The position numbers and the translations under genes were made by a program. 64,000 bases of DNA, from the NCBI RefSeq assembly GCF_001676655.1, contig NZ_LZDB01000001.1, positions 372,001-436,000 on the forward strand, given 5' to 3'. The stretch is from Perlucidibaca aquatica (GTDB lineage Bacteria; Pseudomonadota; Gammaproteobacteria; Pseudomonadales; Moraxellaceae). Below are positions 46,864 to 56,894 of this stretch, piece after piece (the stretch's first letter is position 1; each line of letters opens with the position of its first letter). Below the pieces are notes generated by a model, which was not told where the DNA came from, did not search any database, and saw nothing but the letters and a program-made list of their open reading frames with translations.

Positions 46864-48993
46864 TCAGGCTTTGACGCGAATAACTTTATCGACGCCGGTC
46901 AACACACGGATACGTTTAATAATCTGAGCCAGATGAATACGGTCTTTTACCAAGAGGCCGAGCTGCATCACACCGTGATGAGAGCCCTTTTCTTCGATGC
47001 TGATGTGCTCGATATTGGCATTGCTATCGGTAACGACGCTGGCAATGGTCGCCAATAAGCCCCGTTGATTCACCAGAGCAATGCGCAATTCACTTTGAAA
47101 CTCCCGATCAATTTTATCGGACCAACGAAGCGGTAGGCATTTATCTGGGCTGGCGCGCAACTCCGTGCTGATGTTACGGCACTTCTGGCGATGCACAACG
47201 ATGCCGCGACCGGCGCTGAGATGGCCCATGATGTCATCGCCCGGAAGGGGGCGGCAGCAACGAGCATAGGACACAACCAGCCCTTCCGTGCCGCGAATCG
47301 CAATGCCTTTGGCGGCGGCGTTGCGCTTAGAAAATAGCTTATCGAGAATGCCCTCTTCCTCGGGCACGAGGCGACGAGCAACGATTTGTGGAACCTGATT
47401 GCCCAGCCCTACACTTTCTAACAGCTCTTCCAATTCCTGCATGCCAAGCTCACGCAGTACTTTTTTCACCGTTTTTTCCGGCAGAGCGTCTAGGCTGGCG
47501 CCAATATTGGAAAGTGCCTTAGCGAGCAGGCGTCGGCCTAAATCTTGAGACTCGCTACCTTGCTGATCTTTTAAGAAGTGGCGAATTTTAGCTCGGGCAC
47601 GACTGGTCACAACGAAGTCGAGCCAGCCCGGGTTAGGGCGTGCACCTGGTGCGGTGACGATCTCCACGGTTTGTCCGGTCATGAGCGGCAAACTGAGCGG
47701 TGCTAGTCGGTTGTCTACGCGAGCAGCCACGCAGGTATCGCCCACATCGGAGTGCACGGCATAGGCAAAATCCACCGGGGTGGCGCCACGCGGCAGGGTC
47801 ATGATGCGACCCTTGGGCGTGAACAAATAGACCTCGTCGGGGAATAGATCGACCTTCACGCTCTCAATGAACTCTAGCGAGTCCCCGGCGTTGCGCTGTA
47901 GCTCCAGCAATGACTTCATCCACTCCCGCGCACGAGTTTGCGAGGTGTTGGTGAAGCCATCCGACTTATACAGCCAATGTGCGGCGATGCCATTGCTGGC
48001 CATGGCATCCATTGCCTCCGAACGAATTTGCACTTCAATGGGCACCCCGCGCGGGCCTTTCAGCACGGTATGCAGCGATTGGTAGCCATTGGTTTTCGGG
48101 ATCGCGATGTAATCTTTGAATTTGCCCGGTATCGGCTTATACAAATTATGCATGATGCCCAGAGCGCGGTAGCAGGCATCGACGTTTTCCACGATGACGC
48201 GGAAGCCATAAACATCCATAATTTCGGCGAAATTGCGGCGTTTATCGCGCATCTTCTCGTAAATGCTGTAAAGATGCTTTTCTCGGCCTTCAACGCGAGC
48301 GGTCAATCCTTCGCTCTTAAGGCGTTCGCTCAAGGCAGCTTCGAGCGTGACGACCATTTCTTTGCGGTGGCCGCGGGCAGCGAGAACGGCACCACGAATG
48401 CGCTCGGCGCGCATGGGCCAAATGGCTTGGAAGCCTAACTCTTCGTATTCAATGCGAATGTCATTCATGCCCAGTCGCATGGCGATGGGGGCATAGATTT
48501 CCAAGGTTTCGCGCGCCACCCGTTTGCGTTTTTCCAGCGTCAGCACATCCAGCGTGCGCATATTGTGCAGGCGGTCGGCCAACTTAACGACGATAACGCG
48601 GACATCCTGCGTCATCGCCAAAATCATTTTCTGGAAGTTTTCGGCCTGAGCTTCGGCTTTGGAGTTGAAGTGCACTTGGGTGAGCTTGGTAACGCCATCC
48701 ACCAGCATCGCTACATCAGGCCCAAAGTCAGTGCTCAGGGCCTCTTTCGAAACGCCCGTGTCCTCAATCACGTCATGCAGCATCGCGGCCATCAAGCTTT
48801 GATGGTCCATGTGCATGTCGCACAAAATATGGGCAACGGCTAACGGGTGCGTGACATATGGGTCGCCATTGCGTCGAAACTGACCGAGATGGGCCTGTTC
48901 GGAGAAAAAGTAGGCACGACGAATGTCCGCCACTTGGTCTGGTGTCAGGTAATCGGATAGGCGTTTACAGAGGGTGTCGATGCCGGAGCTCAT
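46864..48993 (-). CDS. spoT: Bifunctional (p)ppGpp synthetase/hydrolase SpoT
   Basis: Stringent-response enzyme of 709 residues. The HD hydrolase domain is intact (MLHDVIEDTGV near 71 and KLADRLHNMRT near 138), followed by the synthetase domain (GKFKDYIAIPKTNGYQSLHT near 305), TGS domain (about 388-445) and C-terminal ACT domain. I start at ATG 48993 preceded by GGAG; a TTG at 49038 would add 15 residues. The length is close to E. coli SpoT (702). Lies after rpoZ as in E. coli. Confidence 0.97.
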   Translation of the reverse strand: MSSGIDTLCKRLSDYLTPDQVADIRRAYFFSEQAHLGQFRRNGDPYVTHPLAVAHILCDMHMDHQSLMAAMLHDVIEDTGVSKEALSTDFGPDVAMLVDGVTKLTQVHFNSKAEAQAENFQKMILAMTQDVRVIVVKLADRLHNMRTLDVLTLEKRKRVARETLEIYAPIAMRLGMNDIRIEYEELGFQAIWPMRAERIRGAVLAARGHRKEMVVTLEAALSERLKSEGLTARVEGREKHLYSIYEKMRDKRRNFAEIMDVYGFRVIVENVDACYRALGIMHNLYKPIPGKFKDYIAIPKTNGYQSLHTVLKGPRGVPIEVQIRSEAMDAMASNGIAAHWLYKSDGFTNTSQTRAREWMKSLLELQRNAGDSLEFIESVKVDLFPDEVYLFTPKGRIMTLPRGATPVDFAYAVHSDVGDTCVAARVDNRLAPLSLPLMTGQTVEIVTAPGARPNPGWLDFVVTSRARAKIRHFLKDQQGSESQDLGRRLLAKALSNIGASLDALPEKTVKKVLRELGMQELEELLESVGLGNQVPQIVARRLVPEEEGILDKLFSKRNAAAKGIAIRGTEGLVVSYARCCRPLPGDDIMGHLSAGRGIVVHRQKCRNISTELRASPDKCLPLRWSDKIDREFQSELRIALVNQRGLLATIASVVTDSNANIEHISIEEKGSHHGVMQLGLLVKDRIHLAQIIKRIRVLTGVDKVIRVKA

Positions 48994-49062
48994 GGGTTGA
49001 GTCTCCGGCTTCGCAGGCCGCGTCGTCAAGGCAGACAAGCGGCTAATTTTGCTGGAATTTAT

Positions 49063-49335
49063 TTACAGCTCAACAGGCGGTTGGTATTCGAGGTCGCCGA
49101 GGTTGCTGAGGTCAGGCAGAGCTTCTTCTTCTTGCACTTCCGTGAGAATGGCGCGCGTGACATGGCCAGCAGCGATTTCGCGCAGAGCCATGACGGTAGG
49201 CTTGTCATTTTCCCACGGCAGAGTGGCTTCTTTGCCGCCAGTCGCGAGTTGACGAGCACGCTTGGAAGCGACCAGCACGAGCTCGAAACGGTTATCTAGG
49301 TTGGTCAAGCAGTCTTCGACGGTTACACGGGCCAC
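49063..49335 (-). CDS. rpoZ: RNA polymerase omega subunit
   Basis: Omega subunit, 90 residues, with the canonical [10 protein letters not shown] start, [16 protein letters not shown] and ALREIAAG motif. It assists RNA polymerase assembly and forms part of the ppGpp site, consistent with its place between gmk and spoT. Confidence 0.98.
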   Translation of the reverse strand: MARVTVEDCLTNLDNRFELVLVASKRARQLATGGKEATLPWENDKPTVMALREIAAGHVTRAILTEVQEEEALPDLSNLGDLEYQPPVEL

Positions 49336-49352
49336 GATGTCTCTCCGAAGGC

Positions 49353-49418
49353 GTGATCGCTGCGCCGAGCTGGGGAGCGATCACAAAAGAGGCGGAATAT
49401 TACGCGACGAGCCGCCTC
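49353..49418 (-). promoter_or_regulatory. Two inverted repeats in the gmk-rpoZ gap
   Basis: A perfect 9-bp repeat (49353-49361 GTGATCGCT with 49376-49384) and a perfect 7-bp repeat (49389-49395 GAGGCGG with 49412-49418) lie in the 100 bases between gmk and rpoZ. On the transcribed minus strand they would form two adjacent hairpins. No long U tract follows the first, so an RNA-processing or attenuation role is as likely as termination. Confidence 0.5.
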
Positions 49419-49435
49419 AACGCAATGATTAAGAC

Positions 49436-50188
<753 letters not shown>

Positions 50189-50190
50189 TC

Positions 50191-50778
50191 ATGTTAGGTA
50201 TTCCGCTAGGACTGGTCACCGCAAACGCCGTGGAGTGGGTCATGCACAAGTATGTATTGCATGACATGGGGCGCGACCCAAAGAACTTCTGGGCATTTCA
50301 CTTTCACGAGCATCACAAAGTGGTGCGCAAAAATGCCTACCACGACCCGAACTACGAGAAATTCCCGCTCGGCCTGCACGCTCAGGGCAAGGAAGCCTGG
50401 GGTTTGATCGCGGCCAGCGCGGCGGTGGCACCATTGTTCCCGGTAGCGCCTTTTTATGTGGGCACGCTCTGGTATTGCGCGGCCAACTACTATCGCGTGC
50501 ACAAGAAGTCGCACATGGACCCGGCTTGGGGGCGATCCAACATTCCCTGGCATTACGATCACCACATGGGTCGTAACCCGAACGCCAACTGGTGTGTGAC
50601 CAAACCGTGGTTCGACTATGTCATGGGCACGCGTGAATTCATGCCGGATGCCCCGCGTGAGAGCAATGTGCTGGGGTTGCAGAAGCTGCCGCAGTGGCTG
50701 GCGAAGCGCTTGCCGGACCCAATGCGCTTCGGGCGCGTGGTTGGCGCACCGCTGAAGTCTGTGCCATCCGTGGCGTGA
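50191..50778 (+). CDS. Fatty acid hydroxylase/sterol desaturase-like membrane protein
   Basis: Protein of 195 residues with histidine clusters typical of membrane non-haem diiron oxygenases: HKYVLH near 19, HFHEHHK near 38, HKKSH near 114 and HYDHH near 128. At least two membrane segments. Start at ATG 50191 after AGGTTGG; the GTG at 50113 is less likely. Substrate unknown; its position next to lipid-degradation genes suggests a lipid. Convergent with the TetR gene. Confidence 0.75.
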   Translation: MLGIPLGLVTANAVEWVMHKYVLHDMGRDPKNFWAFHFHEHHKVVRKNAYHDPNYEKFPLGLHAQGKEAWGLIAASAAVAPLFPVAPFYVGTLWYCAANYYRVHKKSHMDPAWGRSNIPWHYDHHMGRNPNANWCVTKPWFDYVMGTREFMPDAPRESNVLGLQKLPQWLAKRLPDPMRFGRVVGAPLKSVPSVA

Positions 50779-50791
50779 AGTGTGTTGACGC

Positions 50792-51556
50792 TCAGTGCGG
50801 ATCGCTGAGCGAACTATCCCAATAAACCGGTCGTGGCGGCGGTGTCGTTACCCCCGGTTTTGCCTGTAGATATTCTCCAAGCACGCGTGACCAGAGCGTG
50901 AGAAAGTGTGCGGCGAAAGCATCGCTTTTCATTAAATGCCGCTCCATCGCCATGCCCGTGAGCAGCCAGTGCGTAAGCACGAACAGGTGCGTGGCATTAA
51001 TGCCATCTCGCGCTGGCTCAAAGTAGTGTTGCGTCGCCACTTCAAGTGTTTTGTATCCCACGGCCCAGAGTTTCTGAATGATGGCCGACAGCTCATCATC
51101 GCGCCGACTCGCCAGCATGAGCTCCATCAAGGCTAGGCTCTCGGTTTTGCCAAAGAGCTCATGCCAGCTCGCCAGAATCATGTCGTTGAGGCGATTGTCT
51201 GAATGCTCTAGTGCGCGAATGGCATGGCCGAGATAGATGTAGAGCTGGCGAATCAGATGGTCTGCCGTGGCCTCAATCAGCGATGCCTTGGTCGGGAAGT
51301 GATGCAGCGGAGCGCCGCGCGAAACGCCTGCCGCCGTGATGATCTGACTCACGGTCGTGCCGACATAGCCCTCGGCAGCGAGACACTGCACCGTGGCTTC
51401 GATCAATCGCTGGCGCATGGCGTTGCTGCGCTCGGCCTGAGTGCGACGGGCATTGTCTTTGACGGCCTCGGATGCGGCGGCTTCGGTCATCTTGGCGTTC
51501 TCTGGCGACAATCGTTGTTGCCGCATTCTATCGAGCATTTCACTGAGTCGGGACAT
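50792..51556 (-). CDS. TetR-family transcriptional regulator
   Basis: Protein of 254 residues: a 45-residue charged N-terminal extension, then a TetR HTH (AEGYVGTTVSQIITAAGVSRGAPLHHF split over residues 60-86) and a large ligand-binding C-terminal domain. It is divergent from the multifunctional beta-oxidation gene and the thiolase, so it most likely represses them in the absence of an acyl-CoA-type ligand. A palindrome near its start at 51567-51580 is a candidate operator. Confidence 0.9.
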   Translation of the reverse strand: MSRLSEMLDRMRQQRLSPENAKMTEAAASEAVKDNARRTQAERSNAMRQRLIEATVQCLAAEGYVGTTVSQIITAAGVSRGAPLHHFPTKASLIEATADHLIRQLYIYLGHAIRALEHSDNRLNDMILASWHELFGKTESLALMELMLASRRDDELSAIIQKLWAVGYKTLEVATQHYFEPARDGINATHLFVLTHWLLTGMAMERHLMKSDAFAAHFLTLWSRVLGEYLQAKPGVTTPPPRPVYWDSSLSDPH

Positions 51557-51566
51557 GAGAAATTCC

Positions 51567-51580
51567 TGACTGATCGGTCA
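51567..51580. promoter_or_regulatory. Candidate TetR operator
   Basis: TGACTGATCGGTCA, a 14-bp near-palindrome (one mismatched pair), lies 11 bases upstream of the tetR start in the divergent gap. A TTGACA (51589-51594) beside it is a possible -35 for the plus-strand operon, so binding here could shut both promoters. Confidence 0.5.
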
Positions 51581-51686
51581 CAAACTGCTTGACAGTATCT
51601 CAGCCTGCACGGTAAAAAACAAACATGTTGTACGGCCGTATTGTAAATATTCTTCATTAGCGCGGCCGGCACTTGGAGGGTTGAGG

Positions 51687-54278
51687 ATGTCTAATCTGCG
51701 TTTTGACGGCCGCGTGGCCATTGTGACTGGGGCCGGGAACGGGCTCGGTCGTTCGCATGCCCTGATGCTGGGAGCACTCGGAGCCAAAGTCGTGGTCAAT
51801 GACCTTGGCGGTGGTGCGCATGGCGACGGCAAGTCCTCCGCAGCAGCCGACAAGGTCGTGGAAGAGATCAAGGCGCTCGGCGGCGAGGCCGTGGCCAACT
51901 ACGATTCGGTGGAGAACGGCGCGAGCATCGTGCAGACGGCGCTGGATGCCTTCGGCACCGTCGACATCGTGATCAACAACGCCGGCATTTTGCGCGATGT
52001 CAGCTTCCAGAAGATGACGCAGGGCGACTGGGATCTCATTCTCAAGGTGCATCTGACCGGTTCCATGAGCGTCAGCCATGCCGCGTGGCCGATCATGCGC
52101 GAGAAGGGCTACGGCCGCATCATCATGACCACCTCGGCGGCGGGCATCTACGGCAACTTCGGGCAGGCCAACTACTGTGCCGCCAAGCTCGGCCTCGCCG
52201 GGCTGGCCAATTGCCTCGCCGAGGAGGGCCGCAGCAAGGGCATCCATGTCAATACCATCGCGCCAATTGCCGCTTCGCGTCTGACCGAAACGGTGATGCC
52301 GCCAGAGCTGCTGGCCAACCTCAAGCCGGAGAATGTCAGCCCGCTGGTGGCCTGGCTCTGCCATGAGGATTGCGAAGAGACCAAGGGTCTGTTCGAGGTT
52401 GGTGCCGGCTACATCGCCAAGCTGCGCTGGGAGCGCACCGTGGGGCAGTCGTTCCCGCTCGGCAAGGCCTTCAGCATTGATGATGTGGCGAAGAAGTGGG
52501 ACACGATTACCGACTTCACCGATGCCGGGCATCCGGCCAGCGTAAACGATTCCTTTGCGCCGATTCTGCACAACATCAATAACCCGCGCTTGGGCGGCAA
52601 TGAATTCATTGATCTCGATGAGGCCGCGAAGGCCGAACTGGTGCTGGAGAACGGTTACGACGAGCGCGACATTGCGCTGTATGCGCTGGGCATCGGCGCG
52701 GCACGCGATCCGATGGATGCCACCGAGCTGGGTTATGTCTACGAACTCGGTGCCGACTTCCGCGTGCTGCCGACCTACGGCGTGATGCCGCAGTCCAACG
52801 CCATGCTGGCCGCCGCGAAGACCGGCGGCCTGAAACTGCCGGGCATGAATTTCGGCTTTGATCGCCTGCTGCATGGCGAACAGTACACCGAGATCAAGCG
52901 ACCGCTGCCGCCGCAGGCCAAGCTCCGGCATGTGTTCAAGTTCAAGGAAGCCTTCGACAAGGCACCGAATGCGGTGGTGACTTTCGCGGTGCACAGTTAT
53001 GACGAGACCGGCGAAGAAATCATCTACAACGAGATGACATCGTTCGTGAAGGGCGCGGGTGGTTGGGGCGGCAATCGTGGCCCATCGGCGGATATCAATG
53101 TGCCGCCGGCGCGTGAGCCGGATGCGGTCATCGAAGAGAAGACCGACGACAACCAGACGCTGCTGTATCGCCTCTCGGGCGATTGGAATCCGCTGCATGC
53201 CGACCCGGCTTTCGCGAAGGCGTTCGGCTACGAGAAGCCTATCCTGCACGGCATGTGCACCTTCGGCTACTGCGGTCGCCATGTGGTGAAAGCGTTCAGC
53301 GGCAACGACCCGCGCTACTTCAAGAGTATCAAGGTACGTTTCGCCAGGAGCGTGTTTCCAGGCGAGACCCTGGTCACGAAGATGTGGAAGGAGTCCGACA
53401 CCCGCATTATCTTCGAGACCTCGGTGAAGGAGCGTGGCGAGGTGGTCATCAAGAATGCCGCCGTCGAGCTGTATGCTGAGATTCCAGCACCCAAAGCCAA
53501 GGCAAAGACTGAGCCGGCGGCGGCCAAGGCAGCGGCCAGCGGCGTTGATGAGGGCGTGACGCTGGCGGATGTGTTTGGCGGCATCAAGGCGTTCGTGGCC
53601 GCCAAGCCGGAGCTGGTCGAGCAGACCAAGACCAGCTTCCAGTTCATTTTCCACAATCCTGAGTCGAGCTGGTTTATTGATCTGCGCAATGCGCCGGGTA
53701 GCGTGGGTGCAGGCACGGCGGTTAAGCCGGATGTGACCATCGAGCTCGACAGCCAGTATGTGGACACGCTGTTCGGCGGCGATCTGGCGGCCGTGCAGAA
53801 GCTGTTCTTCGGCGGCCAGCTCAAGATCAGCGGCAATGTCATGGCGTCGAACAAGCTCACGGCGCTGGCCGGCATGGACAAGGCTCTGGTGGAGAGGGCG
53901 CGCCTGGAGCGTCTGGCCAGCGGTGCCCCCGCTGAGACGGCGGTAGCTGCGCAGGCTCCGCGTGAAGTCTTTGCTGATCGCTTGTTCGCGGCGCTGACCG
54001 CAAAACTCGGCAGTGGCGAACTCAAGACCGGACTGACCTCCGTACTCCAGTTCAACATCAACGACATCGATGCCGTGTGGTCGGTCGATTTCGGCGGCCG
54101 CGAGGTGGTGCGCAGTGCGGCGGCATCGCCGGCGGCGGTCATCGGCCTCAGTGATGACACCCTGAAGGCGCTGGCGGAAGGGGGCGATCTTGCCGCCTTG
54201 TTCCAGAAAGGTGCCGTGCGTGTGGATGGCGATGTGCTGCTGGCGCGTGAGCTGACCTGCCTGGCCGGTCTGGCCTGA
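51687..54278 (+). CDS. Multifunctional beta-oxidation protein: SDR dehydrogenase + MaoC hydratase + two SCP2 domains
   Basis: Protein of 863 residues. Residues 1-300: SDR dehydrogenase (GAGNGLGRSH, NNAGILRD, YCAAK active site). About 310-600: tandem MaoC hotdog domain with the hydratase-2 motif YRLSGDWNPLHADPAFA near 500. About 625-745 and 760-863: two SCP2 lipid-carrier domains. This is the layout of peroxisomal multifunctional enzyme type 2 with one extra SCP2. It would hydrate enoyl-CoA and oxidise the 3-hydroxyacyl-CoA. Start at ATG 51687 after GGAGGG. Followed by the thiolase and controlled by the divergent TetR. Codon use is more G+C-biased than the neighbours. Confidence 0.9.
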   Translation: MSNLRFDGRVAIVTGAGNGLGRSHALMLGALGAKVVVNDLGGGAHGDGKSSAAADKVVEEIKALGGEAVANYDSVENGASIVQTALDAFGTVDIVINNAGILRDVSFQKMTQGDWDLILKVHLTGSMSVSHAAWPIMREKGYGRIIMTTSAAGIYGNFGQANYCAAKLGLAGLANCLAEEGRSKGIHVNTIAPIAASRLTETVMPPELLANLKPENVSPLVAWLCHEDCEETKGLFEVGAGYIAKLRWERTVGQSFPLGKAFSIDDVAKKWDTITDFTDAGHPASVNDSFAPILHNINNPRLGGNEFIDLDEAAKAELVLENGYDERDIALYALGIGAARDPMDATELGYVYELGADFRVLPTYGVMPQSNAMLAAAKTGGLKLPGMNFGFDRLLHGEQYTEIKRPLPPQAKLRHVFKFKEAFDKAPNAVVTFAVHSYDETGEEIIYNEMTSFVKGAGGWGGNRGPSADINVPPAREPDAVIEEKTDDNQTLLYRLSGDWNPLHADPAFAKAFGYEKPILHGMCTFGYCGRHVVKAFSGNDPRYFKSIKVRFARSVFPGETLVTKMWKESDTRIIFETSVKERGEVVIKNAAVELYAEIPAPKAKAKTEPAAAKAAASGVDEGVTLADVFGGIKAFVAAKPELVEQTKTSFQFIFHNPESSWFIDLRNAPGSVGAGTAVKPDVTIELDSQYVDTLFGGDLAAVQKLFFGGQLKISGNVMASNKLTALAGMDKALVERARLERLASGAPAETAVAAQAPREVFADRLFAALTAKLGSGELKTGLTSVLQFNINDIDAVWSVDFGGREVVRSAAASPAAVIGLSDDTLKALAEGGDLAALFQKGAVRVDGDVLLARELTCLAGLA

Positions 54279-54309
54279 ACCAACCCCGAATTCGAAGAGA
54301 GAAAGCATC

Positions 54310-55491
54310 ATGAAGAATCGTGTAAATGTGATTGGCGTGGGCATGACCAAGTTCGCCAAACCCGGTGCCAGCGATGACTACCACATCATGGCGGCAGACG
54401 CAGGCCGCTTGGCGCTGGCCGATGCCGGCATCCGCTACGACGAGGTGCAGCAGGCCTACACCGGCTATGTTTATGGTGACTCTTGCAGCGGCATGCGTTC
54501 GGTCTACGAGATCGGCCTCACCGGCATTCCCATTTTTAATGTGAACAGCAACTGTTCGACCGGCTCCAGCGCGCTTTACCTCGGCCGTCAGGCTATCGAG
54601 TCCGGTCTGGCCGAGTGTGTGCTCGTGGTCGGTTTCGAGAAGATGGAGAAGGGGGCGCTCGGGGCCAAGTTCAACGACCGTGAGTCGTCGATGTCATTGC
54701 ACGCGAATGTGATGCTCGCGGCTCAGGGCTTCACCAGCGCCCCACCAGCGGCGCAAATGTTCGGTGGGGCCGGTCGCGAATACCGCTGGCGTCATGGCAC
54801 CAAGAAGGAAACCTTCGGCAAGATCGCCGAGAAGGCGCGTCGTCATGCCAGCAAGAACCCGTATGCGCTGTTTGGTCAGGTGCTGTCGCTGGAGGAGATC
54901 ATGGCATCGGACGAGGTCTTTGATCCGCTGACCCGCTTCCAGTGCTGCCCGCCAACCTGCGGTGCCGGTGCCGCCGTGCTCTGCTCGGATGAATTTGCCG
55001 CCAAACACGGCATCCGTAATCCGGTCTATATCGCCGCCCAATCTATGACCACGGACTTTGCCAGCAGCATCCACGAAAACTCCATGATCAAGATGATCGG
55101 TTACGACATGGCCAAAGCCGCCGCTAATCAGGTCTACGAAGCGTCGGGTATTGGTCCGGGCGATGTGGATGTGGTCGAGCTGCATGACTGCTTTACCGCC
55201 AATGAGCTGCTGACCTACGAGGCGCTGGGGCTGTGCCCGGAAGGTGGCGCCGAGAAGTTCATCTGGGACGAAGACAATACTTACGGCGGCAAGGTGGTGA
55301 CCAATCCGTCCGGCGGCTTGCTGTCGAAGGGGCATCCGCTCGGGGCGACGGGGCTGGCGCAGTGCACGGAGCTGGTCTGGCAGCTGCGCGGCACAGCCGA
55401 TCAGCGTCAGGTCGCCGGTGCGCGGGTGGCGCTGCAGCATAATCTCGGCCTGGGCGGCGCTTGCGTGGTCACGATGTATCGTCGTGACTGA
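54310..55491 (+). CDS. SCPx-type thiolase / lipid-transfer thiolase
   Basis: Thiolase-fold protein of 393 residues of the SCP-x thiolase group. Acylation Cys in NVNSNCSTGSSALYLG near residue 81, HDCFTANELLTYE near 290 and the His motif SKGHPLGATGLAQ near 345. No SCP2 domain of its own; those are on the preceding protein. It should cleave 3-ketoacyl-CoA, possibly branched or steroid side chains. It follows the multifunctional protein by 31 bases, with a GAGAGAAAG ribosome site. Confidence 0.92.
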   Translation: MKNRVNVIGVGMTKFAKPGASDDYHIMAADAGRLALADAGIRYDEVQQAYTGYVYGDSCSGMRSVYEIGLTGIPIFNVNSNCSTGSSALYLGRQAIESGLAECVLVVGFEKMEKGALGAKFNDRESSMSLHANVMLAAQGFTSAPPAAQMFGGAGREYRWRHGTKKETFGKIAEKARRHASKNPYALFGQVLSLEEIMASDEVFDPLTRFQCCPPTCGAGAAVLCSDEFAAKHGIRNPVYIAAQSMTTDFASSIHENSMIKMIGYDMAKAAANQVYEASGIGPGDVDVVELHDCFTANELLTYEALGLCPEGGAEKFIWDEDNTYGGKVVTNPSGGLLSKGHPLGATGLAQCTELVWQLRGTADQRQVAGARVALQHNLGLGGACVVTMYRRD

Positions 55492-55633
55492 GGGTTAATG
55501 CGACTGCGATAATGCTAAGAGAGGTTGACTGACACGTTGCATGCGATTTGAACTTGTTAGGTCAACCCCGTAAGCTCCGTGATTGGTAGACCTTTTGGTC
55601 ACTTTTTACGGCATTTGCCATTTTCGGGGCTTC

Positions 55634-56854
55634 ATGGACGCATATATCGCCGACTTTCAAGCCAATTTCTGGCTTTATTGCTCTATTCCGTTTATCAGCG
55701 GTTTGATTGGGTACGTCACCAAAGTCGTGGCGATCAAGATGATGTTTCACCCCATCGAATTCTGGGGCATCAAGCCGTTCTTCGGCTGGCAGGGCATTGT
55801 GCCGCGCAAGTCGGTGAAGATGGCGACCATTGCCGTCGACCTGATGACCGAGCGCTTAATTAAGCCCGAAGAAATCTTCGCTAGACTCGACCCCAAGCGC
55901 ATCGCCCGCGAAATCGAAACGCCGATGATGGAAGCGTCGGAAGATATCGTGCGGGAAGTCATGCACCAGTATCAGCCGGGACTCTGGGAAGGTATGCCCG
56001 AGTTCATGCGGCAAGCCATCATTAAGCGCGTGAAATCCGAGGCGCCGAAAATCGTAGCCACGATCATGGGCGAGGTGCAGCACGATGTGTCGCGCTATTT
56101 CGACATTCGGCACATGGTCATTAGCAATCTGCAAAAAGATAAAACGCTATTGAATGAAGTGTTCCAGCGTGTGGGTAAGCAGGAGCTGAAGTTTTTTTGC
56201 ACCGCCGGGTTCTATTTTGGTTTTACGATCGGCCTGGTGCAGATGGTGTGCTGGATCATCTTTAAGCAGCCGTGGATGTTGCCTGCCTTCGGTGGCTTTG
56301 TTGGCTTGGTGAGTGACTGGCTCGCGCTGCAAATGCTTTTCCGCCCACTTAACCCAAAGAAGTTCATGGGCTTCACGATTCATGGCTTATTTCTTAAACG
56401 CCAGAACGAAGTGGCTTCCGATTACGCGGCGCTCATTTCCAAACAAATTCTCACGCCCGGCATCATGATGGAGGAGCTGTTTACTGGCCCGAAATCGGAC
56501 CGAGTGATTCAATTGCTACAGCGCCATGTTCGCCGTGTCATTGATGAACAAGCCGGTCTTGCGCGTCCGCTGGTGCTCTACGCCGTGGGCACCGAACGCT
56601 ATATCCAAATGAAAGCGACGGTAGCCGAACGTATTTTAGAGAAGCTGCCTGACACCATGAAGTACATGGAAAATTACGCCGAAGATGCCATGGATGTGCG
56701 CAATACGCTGATTACGCGTATGAAGCAGCTAACGCCTACGGAGTTCGAAGGCATGCTGCGCCCCGCCTTTAAAGAAGAAGAATGGATTCTGATTACGGTC
56801 GGAGCGGTGCTTGGCTTCATGGTCGGCGAAATGCAAATTCACTTCATGCTCTAA
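55634..56854 (+). CDS. DUF445-family membrane protein
   Basis: Protein of 406 residues. Conserved GLIGYVTKVVAIKMMFHP near the N-terminus and a mirrored GLVSDWLALQMLFRPL near 230, membrane segments at both ends (around 15-35, 195-225 and the C-terminal GAVLGFMVGEMQ). This is the DUF445/YheB family, function unknown. I prefer ATG 55634 after CGGGG to the TTG at 55583. A 7-bp inverted repeat (55523-55529 with 55561-55567) lies in the leader. Confidence 0.85.
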   Translation: MDAYIADFQANFWLYCSIPFISGLIGYVTKVVAIKMMFHPIEFWGIKPFFGWQGIVPRKSVKMATIAVDLMTERLIKPEEIFARLDPKRIAREIETPMMEASEDIVREVMHQYQPGLWEGMPEFMRQAIIKRVKSEAPKIVATIMGEVQHDVSRYFDIRHMVISNLQKDKTLLNEVFQRVGKQELKFFCTAGFYFGFTIGLVQMVCWIIFKQPWMLPAFGGFVGLVSDWLALQMLFRPLNPKKFMGFTIHGLFLKRQNEVASDYAALISKQILTPGIMMEELFTGPKSDRVIQLLQRHVRRVIDEQAGLARPLVLYAVGTERYIQMKATVAERILEKLPDTMKYMENYAEDAMDVRNTLITRMKQLTPTEFEGMLRPAFKEEEWILITVGAVLGFMVGEMQIHFML

Positions 56855-56894
56855 CGTGACCCGTAGGCATAAATAAAAAAGTAGGAGGGTCGCT

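Noticed and set aside
51657-54359. 900-codon open frame on the minus strand opposite the multifunctional beta-oxidation gene
   Set aside because: The plus strand encodes clear SDR, MaoC and SCP2 domains; the reverse frame has no domain or ribosome site and follows from strong codon bias.
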